Shown here one piece after another: positions 32,770 through 40,122 of a stretch of 64,000 bases of DNA; the first letter of the stretch is position 1; each line of letters opens with the position of its first letter. The position numbers and the translations under genes were made by a program. The stretch covers positions 1 to 64,000 of the forward strand of contig NZ_JAPNLJ010000033.1 in assembly GCF_026627445.1 (NCBI RefSeq). The letters run 5' to 3'. The DNA is from Streptomyces sp. H27-H1 (GTDB lineage Bacteria > Actinomycetota > Actinomycetes > Streptomycetales > Streptomycetaceae). Below the pieces are notes generated by a model that was not told the origin of the DNA, searched no databases, and saw only the letters and a list, made by a program, of their open reading frames with translations.

Positions 32770-34071
32770 TTACTGGGATTCCGGGCCGCGGGAGGCGGCT
32801 GCCCGGGCGGGGGAGCAGGGTGCGGGCGCGGCGGGCGGTTGCCGTCGCAGCACACCCAGTTCGGCGCGCAGGGCCCGTACCGCGGCGATGTCCAGGGGGG
32901 CCGCGACGCCCATGCGGGAGCAAAGCAGCACGAGCCGCTCGGTGGCCAGCAGGCCGCCGTGGCCGCCGAGGGCGGTGTCGAAGCACCTGACCCCGCTCTT
33001 CATCCCGGTCAGGGCGTTGACCAGGCCGAGGCCGTGGTCGTCGCGCAGCGCGAGGCGCAGGGGCACGGGCCCGGCCGCGGGGATCGCGTCCTGGAGCAGT
33101 CGGCGCAGTGCCAAAGGTGATGCTCCGTCCGCATCGTCGTGGCCCTCTGCGGGTTCCTCCAGGACGATCTCCCCGCAGCCGGCGGCGGCCAGCCGCTGCA
33201 CGGTCAGCAGGCCGGCGCGGGCCGCCCCCGGGCGCAGCGCGTCGCGTATCCGGGCGACCACGAGGGTGTCCGGGTGCCCGGCGCCGTTGACCGCCCGGAC
33301 CGCGTGGACGGCCTCCCCGCCGGTACCGTCCGGTGCGACGGTGAGCTCGACGGCGGGGCAGCCGGCCTCGGCGGCGGCGACGGCGGCCGAGGCGTTGTCG
33401 ACGTGGACCGAGGAGCAGCTCATACCGGCGGCCCCGGCGCCGGCCGTTCCTGCGCCGTCGAGCGATGTGAGGCGCACCCGTACGCCCGCCCGCCGCAGCG
33501 CGTGGGTCAGGCGAGCGGTGTGCGGCGCTGCCACCGCGTCGGTCAGGCCGGTGTCGGCCAGGTCCACGCGGTCGGGGAGCGGATCCGCGAGCTGCCCCCA
33601 GGAGCGCGAGTGGAACAGCAGCGGGGAGGTGATGCGCGGTACTCCCGCTGCCACCACCTCACCCAGGAAGATGGAGTGGTCCCCGCCGGGGTAGCGGTGC
33701 AGGACGCGGCAGTCGACCCAGGCCGCCGAGTCCGTCAGCACGGGACTGCCGGTGGCGCCGGGCAGCCAGTCGCCCGCCGCGAAGCGATCGGTGACCCCCG
33801 GCTCCATGCCCGCGAACCTGCGTCCCAGTGCGAGGTGGTCCCGGCCCAAAACGTTGACGGCGAACACCCCGTTGCGTATGAGGAGATCGTGGGAGCGGAT
33901 CCCCTGGTCCAAGCAGACCAGGACGAGAGGTGGTGCGAGGCTGACGCTGCTGAACGAGCTCGCCGTCATGCCGTGCCAGCCCTCCTCGCCGGCCGTGGTG
34001 ACGATCCCCACGCCGCTGGGCCACCGGGACAGCACCTGACGGAAGGTCGATTCGTCGATGACGGTCGTCAT
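32770..34071 (-). CDS. Flavin reductase domain fused to an HMG-CoA-lyase-like domain
   Basis: The 433-residue protein begins with a flavin-reductase-like FMN-binding domain (residues 1-160: FRQVLSRWPSGVGIVTTAG, MTASSFSSVSLAPPLVLVCLD, VNVLGRDHLALGRRFAG, VDCRVLHRYPGGDHSIFLGEV). The rest looks like part of an HMGL/DRE-TIM barrel: RLALRDDHGLGLVNALTGMKSGVRCFDTALGGHGG, where true lyases read HFHDT.G.......G...FD.S.GGLGGCP. The catalytic metal-site residues (HxH, final Cys loop) are not intact, so the second domain may be structural or binding. ATG 34071 is chosen; a TTG at 34086 is possible. It heads the five-gene operon behind site 6. Confidence 0.78.
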   Translation of the reverse strand: MTTVIDESTFRQVLSRWPSGVGIVTTAGEEGWHGMTASSFSSVSLAPPLVLVCLDQGIRSHDLLIRNGVFAVNVLGRDHLALGRRFAGMEPGVTDRFAAGDWLPGATGSPVLTDSAAWVDCRVLHRYPGGDHSIFLGEVVAAGVPRITSPLLFHSRSWGQLADPLPDRVDLADTGLTDAVAAPHTARLTHALRRAGVRVRLTSLDGAGTAGAGAAGMSCSSVHVDNASAAVAAAEAGCPAVELTVAPDGTGGEAVHAVRAVNGAGHPDTLVVARIRDALRPGAARAGLLTVQRLAAAGCGEIVLEEPAEGHDDADGASPLALRRLLQDAIPAAGPVPLRLALRDDHGLGLVNALTGMKSGVRCFDTALGGHGGLLATERLVLLCSRMGVAAPLDIAAVRALRAELGVLRRQPPAAPAPCSPARAAASRGPESQ

Positions 34072-34089
34072 CGCACCCCCGCTCAATTA

Positions 34090-34116
34090 TGTTTCCTCTA
34101 GTGGAACACTGTATCC
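34090..34116. promoter_or_regulatory. Candidate IclR-type operator (site 6)
   Basis: GTTTC-N7-GGAAC-N3-GTATC with CTAG in the spacer, between the flavin-reductase operon and the divergent IclR gene. Confidence 0.75.
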
Positions 34117-34166
34117 ATGAGCGTAACGACGGTCGCGTCGCGGTGTCAACGAATCCACCCGCCCCG

Positions 34167-34191
34167 GGATCACTGTTTCCCCTGGGGAAAT
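34167..34191 (+). promoter_or_regulatory. Candidate IclR-type operator (site 7), autoregulatory
   Basis: GGATC-N3-GTTTC-N7-GAAAT; the core TTTCCCCTGGGGAAA is a perfect palindrome. It lies about 65 bases before the IclR start codon. Confidence 0.68.
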
Positions 34192-34253
34192 CGACGTTAT
34201 GCTTTTGCCAAGTCGGGGGACGGCCTCGAAACCATCGCGCAAAAGGGGCACCT

Positions 34254-35042
34254 GTGACCGAGGAGACGAGCAGCAGCAGGTCCATCGCCGCAGTCGAGCG
34301 CGCCATGGACGTGCTGCTGATGTTCGGCCGCAGCGGCCGCCCCGACCTCGGTGTCACCGAGATCGCCCAAGAACTGGACATCACCAAGGCCGCCGTGCAC
34401 CGCGTCCTCACGGCCCTGCGCAACCGCGACCTGATCATCACGGATCCCGTCACCCGCCGCTACGCCCTCGGACCGGCCGCCATCTCCCTCGGCCGCGCCT
34501 ACTTGGCGCGCACCGACCTTCGGGTCCTCGCGGCCCCGGAGCTGCGCCGGCTCGCCGCCCAATGCGGGGAGACCGCCACCCTCTCCATCCGCCGCGGCGA
34601 CACCAGGCTCTACGTCGACCAGGTCGTCCCCGAGCAGGAGCTGCGTATGGAGGTGGCCCTCGGGATCCCGCTCCCCCTGCACGCGGGCAGCTCCTCCAAG
34701 GCCTTCCTCGCCTTCCTGTCCGACGCCGAGATCGAGACCTACCTCGAACGCCACCCCCTGGACGCGGTCACCGACCGGACCATCACCGACCCCGAGCGCA
34801 TGCGCAAGGAGCTGTCCGCCATCAAGCGGCGCGGCTACGCCATGTCGGTGGGGGAGCGGCAGAGCGGTTCCGCCTCGCTCGCCGCGCCCGTCTTCGGACA
34901 CGACGGCCATGTCATCGCGGTGGTCAGCCTGGCCGGCCCGCAGTCCCGGTTCAAGCCGCGCCTGGCCGAGTGCGCCCCGCTGCTCATGGCGAGCGTCGAA
35001 CGGCTCTCGGCCGAGTTCGGGTACCGGCCAGGGGTCCGGTGA
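34254..35042 (+). CDS. IclR-family transcriptional regulator
   Basis: The 262-residue protein has an N-terminal winged HTH (residues 8-75: SIAAVERAMDVLLMF, LGVTEIAQELDITKAAVHRV, YALGPAAISLG) and a C-terminal IclR effector domain (RRGDTRLYVDQVV, GIPLPLHAGSSSKAFLAF, RGYAMSVGERQSGSASLAAPV). GTG 34254 is the likely start; the frame stays open upstream to 34089 without a better one. It is the only IclR gene in the window and sits in the middle of the island between two operator-like sites, so it is the best candidate for the protein that reads the GTTYC-N7-GRAAC motif. Effector ligand unknown, probably an aromatic or dicarboxylic intermediate. Confidence 0.92.
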   Translation: MTEETSSSRSIAAVERAMDVLLMFGRSGRPDLGVTEIAQELDITKAAVHRVLTALRNRDLIITDPVTRRYALGPAAISLGRAYLARTDLRVLAAPELRRLAAQCGETATLSIRRGDTRLYVDQVVPEQELRMEVALGIPLPLHAGSSSKAFLAFLSDAEIETYLERHPLDAVTDRTITDPERMRKELSAIKRRGYAMSVGERQSGSASLAAPVFGHDGHVIAVVSLAGPQSRFKPRLAECAPLLMASVERLSAEFGYRPGVR

Positions 35043-35048
35043 CCCGCC

Positions 35049-35744
35049 TCAGAGGTCGGCCCCGGGCTTGAGCACCCCCAGCGCCGCGGCGGCCAGGACG
35101 CACGTCCAGATCCCCGCCACGTACGGGACACAGCCATTGACTGCCCGACGCAGCGTCCGCTCGACCCCGTCGCCTCCTCCCGAGCCCGCCAGGTCGCGGA
35201 ACGCGGCCCCGAACGGGCGCAGCGTCAGCCGGATGCCCAGCCCGCAGGCGATCGCCGTCGCATACAGCAGGACCTTGGCGCCCAGCCAGCGGGGATCGGT
35301 CCGCACCCCGAACGGCTCCGCGGCCAGCAGGGTGTAGAGCCCGACGCCCCACAGTGAGGCCGTCAGTGCGACGCGTATCGCCCAGTCCGCTCGGCGTATC
35401 CAGGGGCGGCGGCCCGGACGGTGGTGCTCGCGCACGGTCAGCCACAGCCAGAGCGCCGCGAACACCCAGGTCGCCCCCGCGGACCAGCCGTTGAGCAGGC
35501 GCTGCGCCCCGTGCGGCTCCAGCGCCATGAGCGTGATTCCGCTCGGCAGTATCAGCACCAGGCAGATCTTCGGGCCGAGATCCAGCACACTCATGATCGA
35601 CAGCGCCGTCGAGCGGGCGGCGACGGGCAGGCCCGGCTGCAGGACGTACCGGCTGGAGACGTAGACGCCGAGGTCGCCGCCCAGCCAGAAGACGAATAGC
35701 AGGATGTGGAGCAGGATCCACCATCCGTGCGGATGCGCTCCCAT
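35049..35744 (-). CDS. Membrane protein of unknown function
   Basis: The 231-residue integral membrane protein has six or so spans: WWILLHILLFVFWLGGDLGVY, LGPKICLVLILPSGITLMAL, WSAGATWVFAALWLWLTV, WAIRVALTASLWGVGLYTLL, AKVLLYATAIACGLGIRL and VAGIWTCVLAAAALGVL. His residues at the first span and the LGG loop recall CopD / DUF2269-like proteins, without certainty. ATG 35744 has GGAGGAG upstream. It follows the HMG-CoA-lyase-like gene by two bases and should be co-transcribed. Confidence 0.72.
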   Translation of the reverse strand: MGAHPHGWWILLHILLFVFWLGGDLGVYVSSRYVLQPGLPVAARSTALSIMSVLDLGPKICLVLILPSGITLMALEPHGAQRLLNGWSAGATWVFAALWLWLTVREHHRPGRRPWIRRADWAIRVALTASLWGVGLYTLLAAEPFGVRTDPRWLGAKVLLYATAIACGLGIRLTLRPFGAAFRDLAGSGGGDGVERTLRRAVNGCVPYVAGIWTCVLAAAALGVLKPGADL

Positions 35745-35746
35745 GT

Positions 35747-36697
35747 CTACTCCTCCCCCCGCTCGCCGCTGCGCCCGGACCCGGGGAAGGGGCCTGCCCG
35801 GCCCAGCAGGGCGGGCACCTGGATGCCGAGCACGGTGCCCAGCCAGGTCCCCGCCGCAGCGGCCGATTCCAGGTCGATGCCCGGTTCCAGGCCCATCCGC
35901 CGCAGCAGGTAGACCAGGTCCTCGGTCGCGATGTTGCCGGTGGCGGCCGGGGCGAAGGGGCAGCCGCCGATGCCGCCGAGGGAGGAGTCGAGCCACGCCG
36001 CACCGGCCGCGGCGGCTGCCACCGCGTTCGCATAGCCGGTGTTGCGCGTGTTGTGGAAGTGGCAGCGCAGGACCACTCCGGGCGCCTGTTCCCGTACCGC
36101 CGTGAGCAGCCGGGTGACCGCGTCGGGGGCGCCCACGCCGATGGTGTCGGCGAGGACGATCTCCTCGGCGCCCGACTCCGTGGCGATCCGGGCAAGTTCG
36201 GCCACGGCCGACTCTGCGGTCTCCCCCTCGAAGGGGCAGCCGAACGCCGCCGCGATGGTCAGTGAGCGCCCGATCCCCTCCGCGTGGGCGCGGGAGGCGA
36301 TCCCCTCCCACGCGGCCAGCGCCTCGCGCGTGCCTATGCCCTGATTGCGGCGCGAGAACGCGTCGCTCGCCACCACCACGTAGTTGACCTCGTCCACGCC
36401 GCTCGCACTCGCCCGTTCCATGCCGCGGGCGTTGAGCACCAGGCCGCTGTAGCGAACACCGTCCGGGCGCTTGAGCAGTCCCATCACCTCCTCCGCTCCC
36501 GCCATCTGCGGCACCCGGCCGGGATGGACGAAGGCCACCGCCTCCACCCGCCGCGCGCCCGCGGCCACCGCCCGCTCGATCAGGGCCACGCGCTGCGCCG
36601 GGGACAGTGCACGCACCTCGTTCTGCAGTCCGTCACGCGGGGCCACTTCCACCACGCCGGGACCAGTGAGCGGCTTGGCCGCCAAAGAGTTGTCCAT
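35747..36697 (-). CDS. Hydroxymethylglutaryl-CoA lyase-family enzyme
   Basis: The 316-residue DRE-TIM metallolyase has the catalytic start VEVAPRDGLQNE (Asp-Gly and the Arg of the DRE-type motif), the metal-binding HFHNTRNTGY, LDSSLGGIGGCPFAPAATGNIATEDLVYLL with the essential Cys, and VLADTIGVG. Active-site residues look complete. It should cleave a 3-hydroxy-3-methylglutaryl-CoA-like thioester to an acyl-CoA and an oxo acid. ATG 36697 has no clear Shine-Dalgarno. It is divergent from a CoA-transferase gene across operator site 8; the two probably work in sequence, CoA activation then C-C cleavage. Confidence 0.9.
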   Translation of the reverse strand: MDNSLAAKPLTGPGVVEVAPRDGLQNEVRALSPAQRVALIERAVAAGARRVEAVAFVHPGRVPQMAGAEEVMGLLKRPDGVRYSGLVLNARGMERASASGVDEVNYVVVASDAFSRRNQGIGTREALAAWEGIASRAHAEGIGRSLTIAAAFGCPFEGETAESAVAELARIATESGAEEIVLADTIGVGAPDAVTRLLTAVREQAPGVVLRCHFHNTRNTGYANAVAAAAAGAAWLDSSLGGIGGCPFAPAATGNIATEDLVYLLRRMGLEPGIDLESAAAAGTWLGTVLGIQVPALLGRAGPFPGSGRSGERGEE

Positions 36698-36717
36698 GCG
36701 TCATATTCTGTCGCGTC

Positions 36718-36744
36718 GATTCCTCTAGCGAAACAGTGTTTCCC
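36718..36744. promoter_or_regulatory. Candidate IclR-type operator in a divergent promoter (site 8)
   Basis: GATTC-like arm, CTCTAGC, GAAAC-N3-GTTTCCC. A TACACT box at 36750-36755 lies six bases before the CoA-transferase ATG. Confidence 0.75.
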
Positions 36745-36761
36745 AAACTTACACTCGCCGT

Positions 36762-37955
36762 ATGAGTGGACCCCTCTCCGACATCCGTGTCATCGAGACC
36801 GGCACCCTGCTTGCCGGTCCCTTCTGCGGCCAGCTCCTCGGCGACCACGGCGCCGAGGTCATCAAGCTCGAGGACCCCGGACGCGGCGACCCCATGCGCC
36901 AGTGGGGACGCGAACGGCCCTACGGCAAGTCCCTGTGGTGGCCGGTCGTCGCACGCAACAAGAAGTCCGTCACCTGCAACCTGCGCCGCGAGGAAGGCCA
37001 AGAACTGGTCCGCCGCCTCGTCGCCCGCGCCGACGTCCTCGTGGAGAACTTCCGCCCCGGCACCCTGGAACGCTGGGGCCTCGGCTTCGAGGAGCTCCGC
37101 GCCATCAACCCCGGCCTCGTCATGGTCCGCGTCACCGGCTACGGACAGGACGGCCCGTACGCGCCCCGCGCCGGCTTCGGCTCCATCGGCGAGGCCATGG
37201 GCGGCATCCGCCACATCACCGGCGAACCCGACCGCCCCCCGTCCCGCGCCGGCATCTCGCTCGGCGACGCCCTCGCCGGCACCATGGCCGCGTACGGCGC
37301 CGTCATGGCCCTGCACGCCCGCACCCGCACCGGAACCGGCCAGATCGTCGATTCCGCGCTCTACGAAGCAGTCCTCGCCTACATGGAGTCCCTCCTCCCC
37401 GAATGGGAGGTGGGCGGCTACCAGCGCGAACGCACCGGCCCCGTCCTCCCCAACGTCGCTCCCAGCAACGTCTACCCGACCGCAGACGGAGCCGCCGTCC
37501 TCATCGCCGCCAACCAGGACACCGTCTTCCGCCGCCTCACCGAGGTCATGGACCGCGCCTACCTGGCCGAGGACCCCCGCTACGCCACGCACACCGCGCG
37601 CGGAGCCCACCAAGGCGAGCTCGATGACGTCATCACCACCTGGACCGCCGGGCACGACGCGGCCACCCTGCTCGGCGCCCTGCACGCCGCCGGTGTCCCG
37701 GCCGGCAAGACCTTCACCGCCGCCGACATGCTCGCCGACCCGCACTTCGCCGCCCGCAACGCCATCGTCCGCCTCCCGCACCCCGACTTCGGCGAGATCC
37801 CCATGCAGAACGTCGTCCCGAAACTCTCCGGCACCCCCGGCGCCGTACGCTGGGTGGGCCCCGAACTCGGAGCCCACAACGACGAGGTGTACGGCGACCT
37901 CCTGGGCCTCACTGGGGAAGAGCGTGAGAAGCTCACCGCGGACGGAGTGATCTGA
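36762..37955 (+). CDS. Class III CoA-transferase (CaiB/BaiF family)
   Basis: The 397-residue enzyme has IRVIETGTLLAGPFCGQLLGDHGAEVIKLEDPGRGD at the start, FRPGTLERWGLG and the nucleophilic Asp169 in SLGDALAG, matching formyl-CoA transferase numbering. It moves CoA between carboxylic acids such as succinyl-CoA and a dicarboxylate. No Shine-Dalgarno is present; the TACACT box six bases upstream suggests the mRNA starts at the ATG (leaderless). The isochorismatase-type gene begins one base after its stop. Confidence 0.9.
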   Translation: MSGPLSDIRVIETGTLLAGPFCGQLLGDHGAEVIKLEDPGRGDPMRQWGRERPYGKSLWWPVVARNKKSVTCNLRREEGQELVRRLVARADVLVENFRPGTLERWGLGFEELRAINPGLVMVRVTGYGQDGPYAPRAGFGSIGEAMGGIRHITGEPDRPPSRAGISLGDALAGTMAAYGAVMALHARTRTGTGQIVDSALYEAVLAYMESLLPEWEVGGYQRERTGPVLPNVAPSNVYPTADGAAVLIAANQDTVFRRLTEVMDRAYLAEDPRYATHTARGAHQGELDDVITTWTAGHDAATLLGALHAAGVPAGKTFTAADMLADPHFAARNAIVRLPHPDFGEIPMQNVVPKLSGTPGAVRWVGPELGAHNDEVYGDLLGLTGEEREKLTADGVI

Positions 37956-37956
37956 C

Positions 37957-38616
37957 GTGGCCGACACGCCCCTCGCCGATGACTACGAAGCCGCCGGATT
38001 CGGCCGCCGCATCGGCTGGGGCGAACACCCCGCCGTCCTCCTCGTCGACCCCGTCCAGGCCTACGCCGTCCCCGACAGCCGCCTCTACCTCGACACGGCG
38101 GAACCGGCCCTGCACGCCATGGCGCACCTCGTCCGCGCCGCCCGCCGCACCCAGTTTCCCGTCATCTTCACCGCCGTCCACTACGACGACGAACCGAGCT
38201 CCCACGCACCGCACTTCGCCCGCAAGGTGCCCAGCCTCGACGCCTTCCGCGCGGGCAACCCCCTCGCGGCCTTCACCCCGCTCTGCGCCCCGCAACCGGG
38301 TGAGATCGTCATCCACAAGCACTACCCGAGCGCCTTCTTCCAGACCCGGCTGCGCGACGTCCTCACGGTCCTCGGCGTGGACACGCTCGTCATAGGAGGG
38401 TTCTCCACCAGCGGCTGCGTGCGGGCCACCACCTTGGACTCACTTCAGTACGGGCTGCGCCCCATCGTCGTGCGCGACGCCGTGGCCGACCGGGACACCG
38501 GTCCCCACGAGGGCAATCTCTTCGATCTCGACTCCAAGTACGCCGACGTGGTCGATGTCGGCGTGGCCTGCCGCCGCCTGGGGGACCCCGTGCACCCCCG
38601 CCCCGGGCGGATCTGA
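37957..38616 (+). CDS. Isochorismatase/N-carbamoylsarcosine amidase-family hydrolase
   Basis: The 219-residue cysteine hydrolase has the triad Asp31 (LLVDPVQAY), Lys121 (VIHKHYPSAFF) and Cys154 (STSGCVRATTLD). The motif set places it nearer N-carbamoylsarcosine amidase and maleamate amidase (NicF-like) than isochorismatases. Expected chemistry is hydrolysis of a half-amide to acid and ammonia. GTG 37957 is the start. It is co-transcribed with the CoA-transferase. In a pyrrole/maleimide route it would deamidate a substituted maleamic acid; this is inference. Confidence 0.85.
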   Translation: MADTPLADDYEAAGFGRRIGWGEHPAVLLVDPVQAYAVPDSRLYLDTAEPALHAMAHLVRAARRTQFPVIFTAVHYDDEPSSHAPHFARKVPSLDAFRAGNPLAAFTPLCAPQPGEIVIHKHYPSAFFQTRLRDVLTVLGVDTLVIGGFSTSGCVRATTLDSLQYGLRPIVVRDAVADRDTGPHEGNLFDLDSKYADVVDVGVACRRLGDPVHPRPGRI

Positions 38617-38710
38617 CGGCCGTCATCCGACACGGTCCCGGCTCTCCGGTCCCAGCCCCGCCCGTGCCCAGGGCTGCCCTCGGGCGGTGAGGGCGGCGCG
38701 GTTCGCCGAC

Positions 38711-38730
38711 CGCACGAACCCGTTCGTGCG
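38711..38730. terminator. Hairpin between convergent operons
   Basis: CGCACGAACCCGTTCGTGCG: an 8-bp perfect stem with a 4-base loop between the amidase gene and the convergent surface-protein operon. Confidence 0.5.
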
Positions 38731-38755
38731 GATCCGCTTCCCGCGCCGCCGCCGC

Positions 38756-39421
38756 TCACGCCCGGCTGCCGCGCCGCAGCAGGACCAGCGTGCAGCCGCC
38801 GAGCAGGAACAGCGTGCCGCCCAGCAGGGCGGCCACCGGCAGGCCGTCGGTGGACCCGGTCTGCGGCAGCGACCCCGCCGCGCCCGCGCTGGCCCCCGTC
38901 GTGCCCGCGCCGGACGTGGCCGTGCCTCCGCCGGACGCCGTCGGTGCCGGACGGGAGGGCGGCGGACTGCTCGCGCCGGGGCCGGCCGCCCCCACGGCCA
39001 GCGGCACCTCAACCAGTTCCTTCGTCGCGGAGATCGACACCGCGATGACGCAGTTCCCCGCCTTGGCCACGCAGTCCGCCCCGCCCGCCTTGGCCTTGAC
39101 CGTGATCTCGGCCGTGGTCGCGTCGCTGGCCGCGCTGTGCCAGACCCCGGACGCGTCGGTCTTGCCGATGACCGCGGCGTCGGGTGACGTCTCGCAGTCC
39201 GTCGGACCGGCCGGCTTCGGCTTGCACAGACCGATCGGCACGAAACCCTGATTTGGGCTCAGCCCCTTCGCCGACACCGTGATCTTGTCCCCGACGGCGA
39301 GTCCGGTCGACTTGCTGACGGTCAGTGTCCCGGCGGCGGCGGCCGGCCCGGCCGAAACCGCGACCAGGGCCGAGGCCGCGGCGAGTGCGCTCGCGCAGCG
39401 GATTCTTCGTAGCGATGTCAT
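38756..39421 (-). CDS. LPXTG-anchored neocarzinostatin-like surface protein
   Basis: The 221-residue protein has a signal peptide (1 to about 29, AGPAAAA), an Ig-like neocarzinostatin-family domain (GTLTVSKSTGLAVGDKITVS, VPIGLCKPKP...DCE, GGADCVAKAGNCVIAVS, with two Cys pairs), a Pro/Ser/Gly-rich wall spacer, and a sortase signal: LPQTG, a hydrophobic helix and RRGSRA tail. It should be covalently fixed to the cell wall by a class of sortase not encoded nearby. GGAGG precedes ATG 39421. It is the last gene of the surface operon. Confidence 0.82.
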   Translation of the reverse strand: MTSLRRIRCASALAAASALVAVSAGPAAAAGTLTVSKSTGLAVGDKITVSAKGLSPNQGFVPIGLCKPKPAGPTDCETSPDAAVIGKTDASGVWHSAASDATTAEITVKAKAGGADCVAKAGNCVIAVSISATKELVEVPLAVGAAGPGASSPPPSRPAPTASGGGTATSGAGTTGASAGAAGSLPQTGSTDGLPVAALLGGTLFLLGGCTLVLLRRGSRA

Positions 39422-40122
39422 GAGTTTCCTCCAGATGGGGACAGCGGGGACCTTCCGGGCGCCGCCCTCCGGTGGCCCCGGACGAGGGAGAGGACGCCGA
39501 GCATGAGGCAGGCGACGGCCACGCCGAGGGACAGGGACCACACCGGGGTCGACGGCCCGCTCCAGTCGTTGCCGCGGCCACCGCTGGGAGCGGCGGCGGA
39601 TGGCGCGGCCGGTTCGGCTCGGCCGGTGCCGGATGCCTCGCCGGGGACCGTCCCGCCCTCGAAACCGACCGCGACCTGAACGCTGTTGGCGGCGATCAGC
39701 GCGGGTGGGGTCCCGGAGGGCAGTGGCGCGACGCCGACCACGCACGGCGTGGAGCGGCAGTCGCCACCGGCGAAGCGCGCGTGCACGGTGAGGGTGACCT
39801 GCGGGAGCACTCCGTCGGGGCCGATGGTCACCAGCCGGGCCCCGCCGCCGAGGTCGCAGTCCTTGTTGCCGGTGTAGCCCTTCTTGCACAGGCCGACGGC
39901 GACAGACGTCAGCCCGGCGCGGAACCCGGAGCCGTCGACGGTGATCTGCCGGCCCTCGGTCAGCCCGGTTGCCGCGGACACGTGAACCGTGGCGGTCGGC
40001 GTATCGGCGGCCCCGGCCGTGCCTGCCGCAGTGGCGGCAGCGGCGAACTGGCCGGACAGAGTGAGCGCCGTGGTCGCCGCGAGGGCCACCCGGCAGCTCC
40101 GGCTCTTCGTCGAGATCCTCAC
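39418..40122 (-). CDS. Secreted, membrane-anchored neocarzinostatin-like protein
   Basis: The 234-residue protein begins at GTG 40122 overlapping the upstream stop. A signal peptide (ALAATTALTLSGQFAAAATA) is followed by a neocarzinostatin-type domain (VHVSAATGLTEGRQITVDGS, VAVGLCKKGYTGNKDC, GGDCRSTPCVVGVAP with paired Cys), a Pro/Gly-rich stretch and a single C-terminal membrane span (SLSLGVAVACLMLGVLSLV) with a basic tail. There is no LPXTG. The domain binds small hydrophobic ligands in neocarzinostatin; here ligand binding is only suggested. Confidence 0.78.
   Translation of the reverse strand: MRISTKSRSCRVALAATTALTLSGQFAAAATAAGTAGAADTPTATVHVSAATGLTEGRQITVDGSGFRAGLTSVAVGLCKKGYTGNKDCDLGGGARLVTIGPDGVLPQVTLTVHARFAGGDCRSTPCVVGVAPLPSGTPPALIAANSVQVAVGFEGGTVPGEASGTGRAEPAAPSAAAPSGGRGNDWSGPSTPVWSLSLGVAVACLMLGVLSLVRGHRRAAPGRSPLSPSGGNS

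Noticed and set aside
22073..34071. Ordinary aromatic-ring degradation cluster (catechol/gentisate type)
   Set aside because: There is no ring-cleavage dioxygenase, no small Rieske subunit and no muconate or hydratase genes, while two RCCR-like genes are unexplained by that reading.
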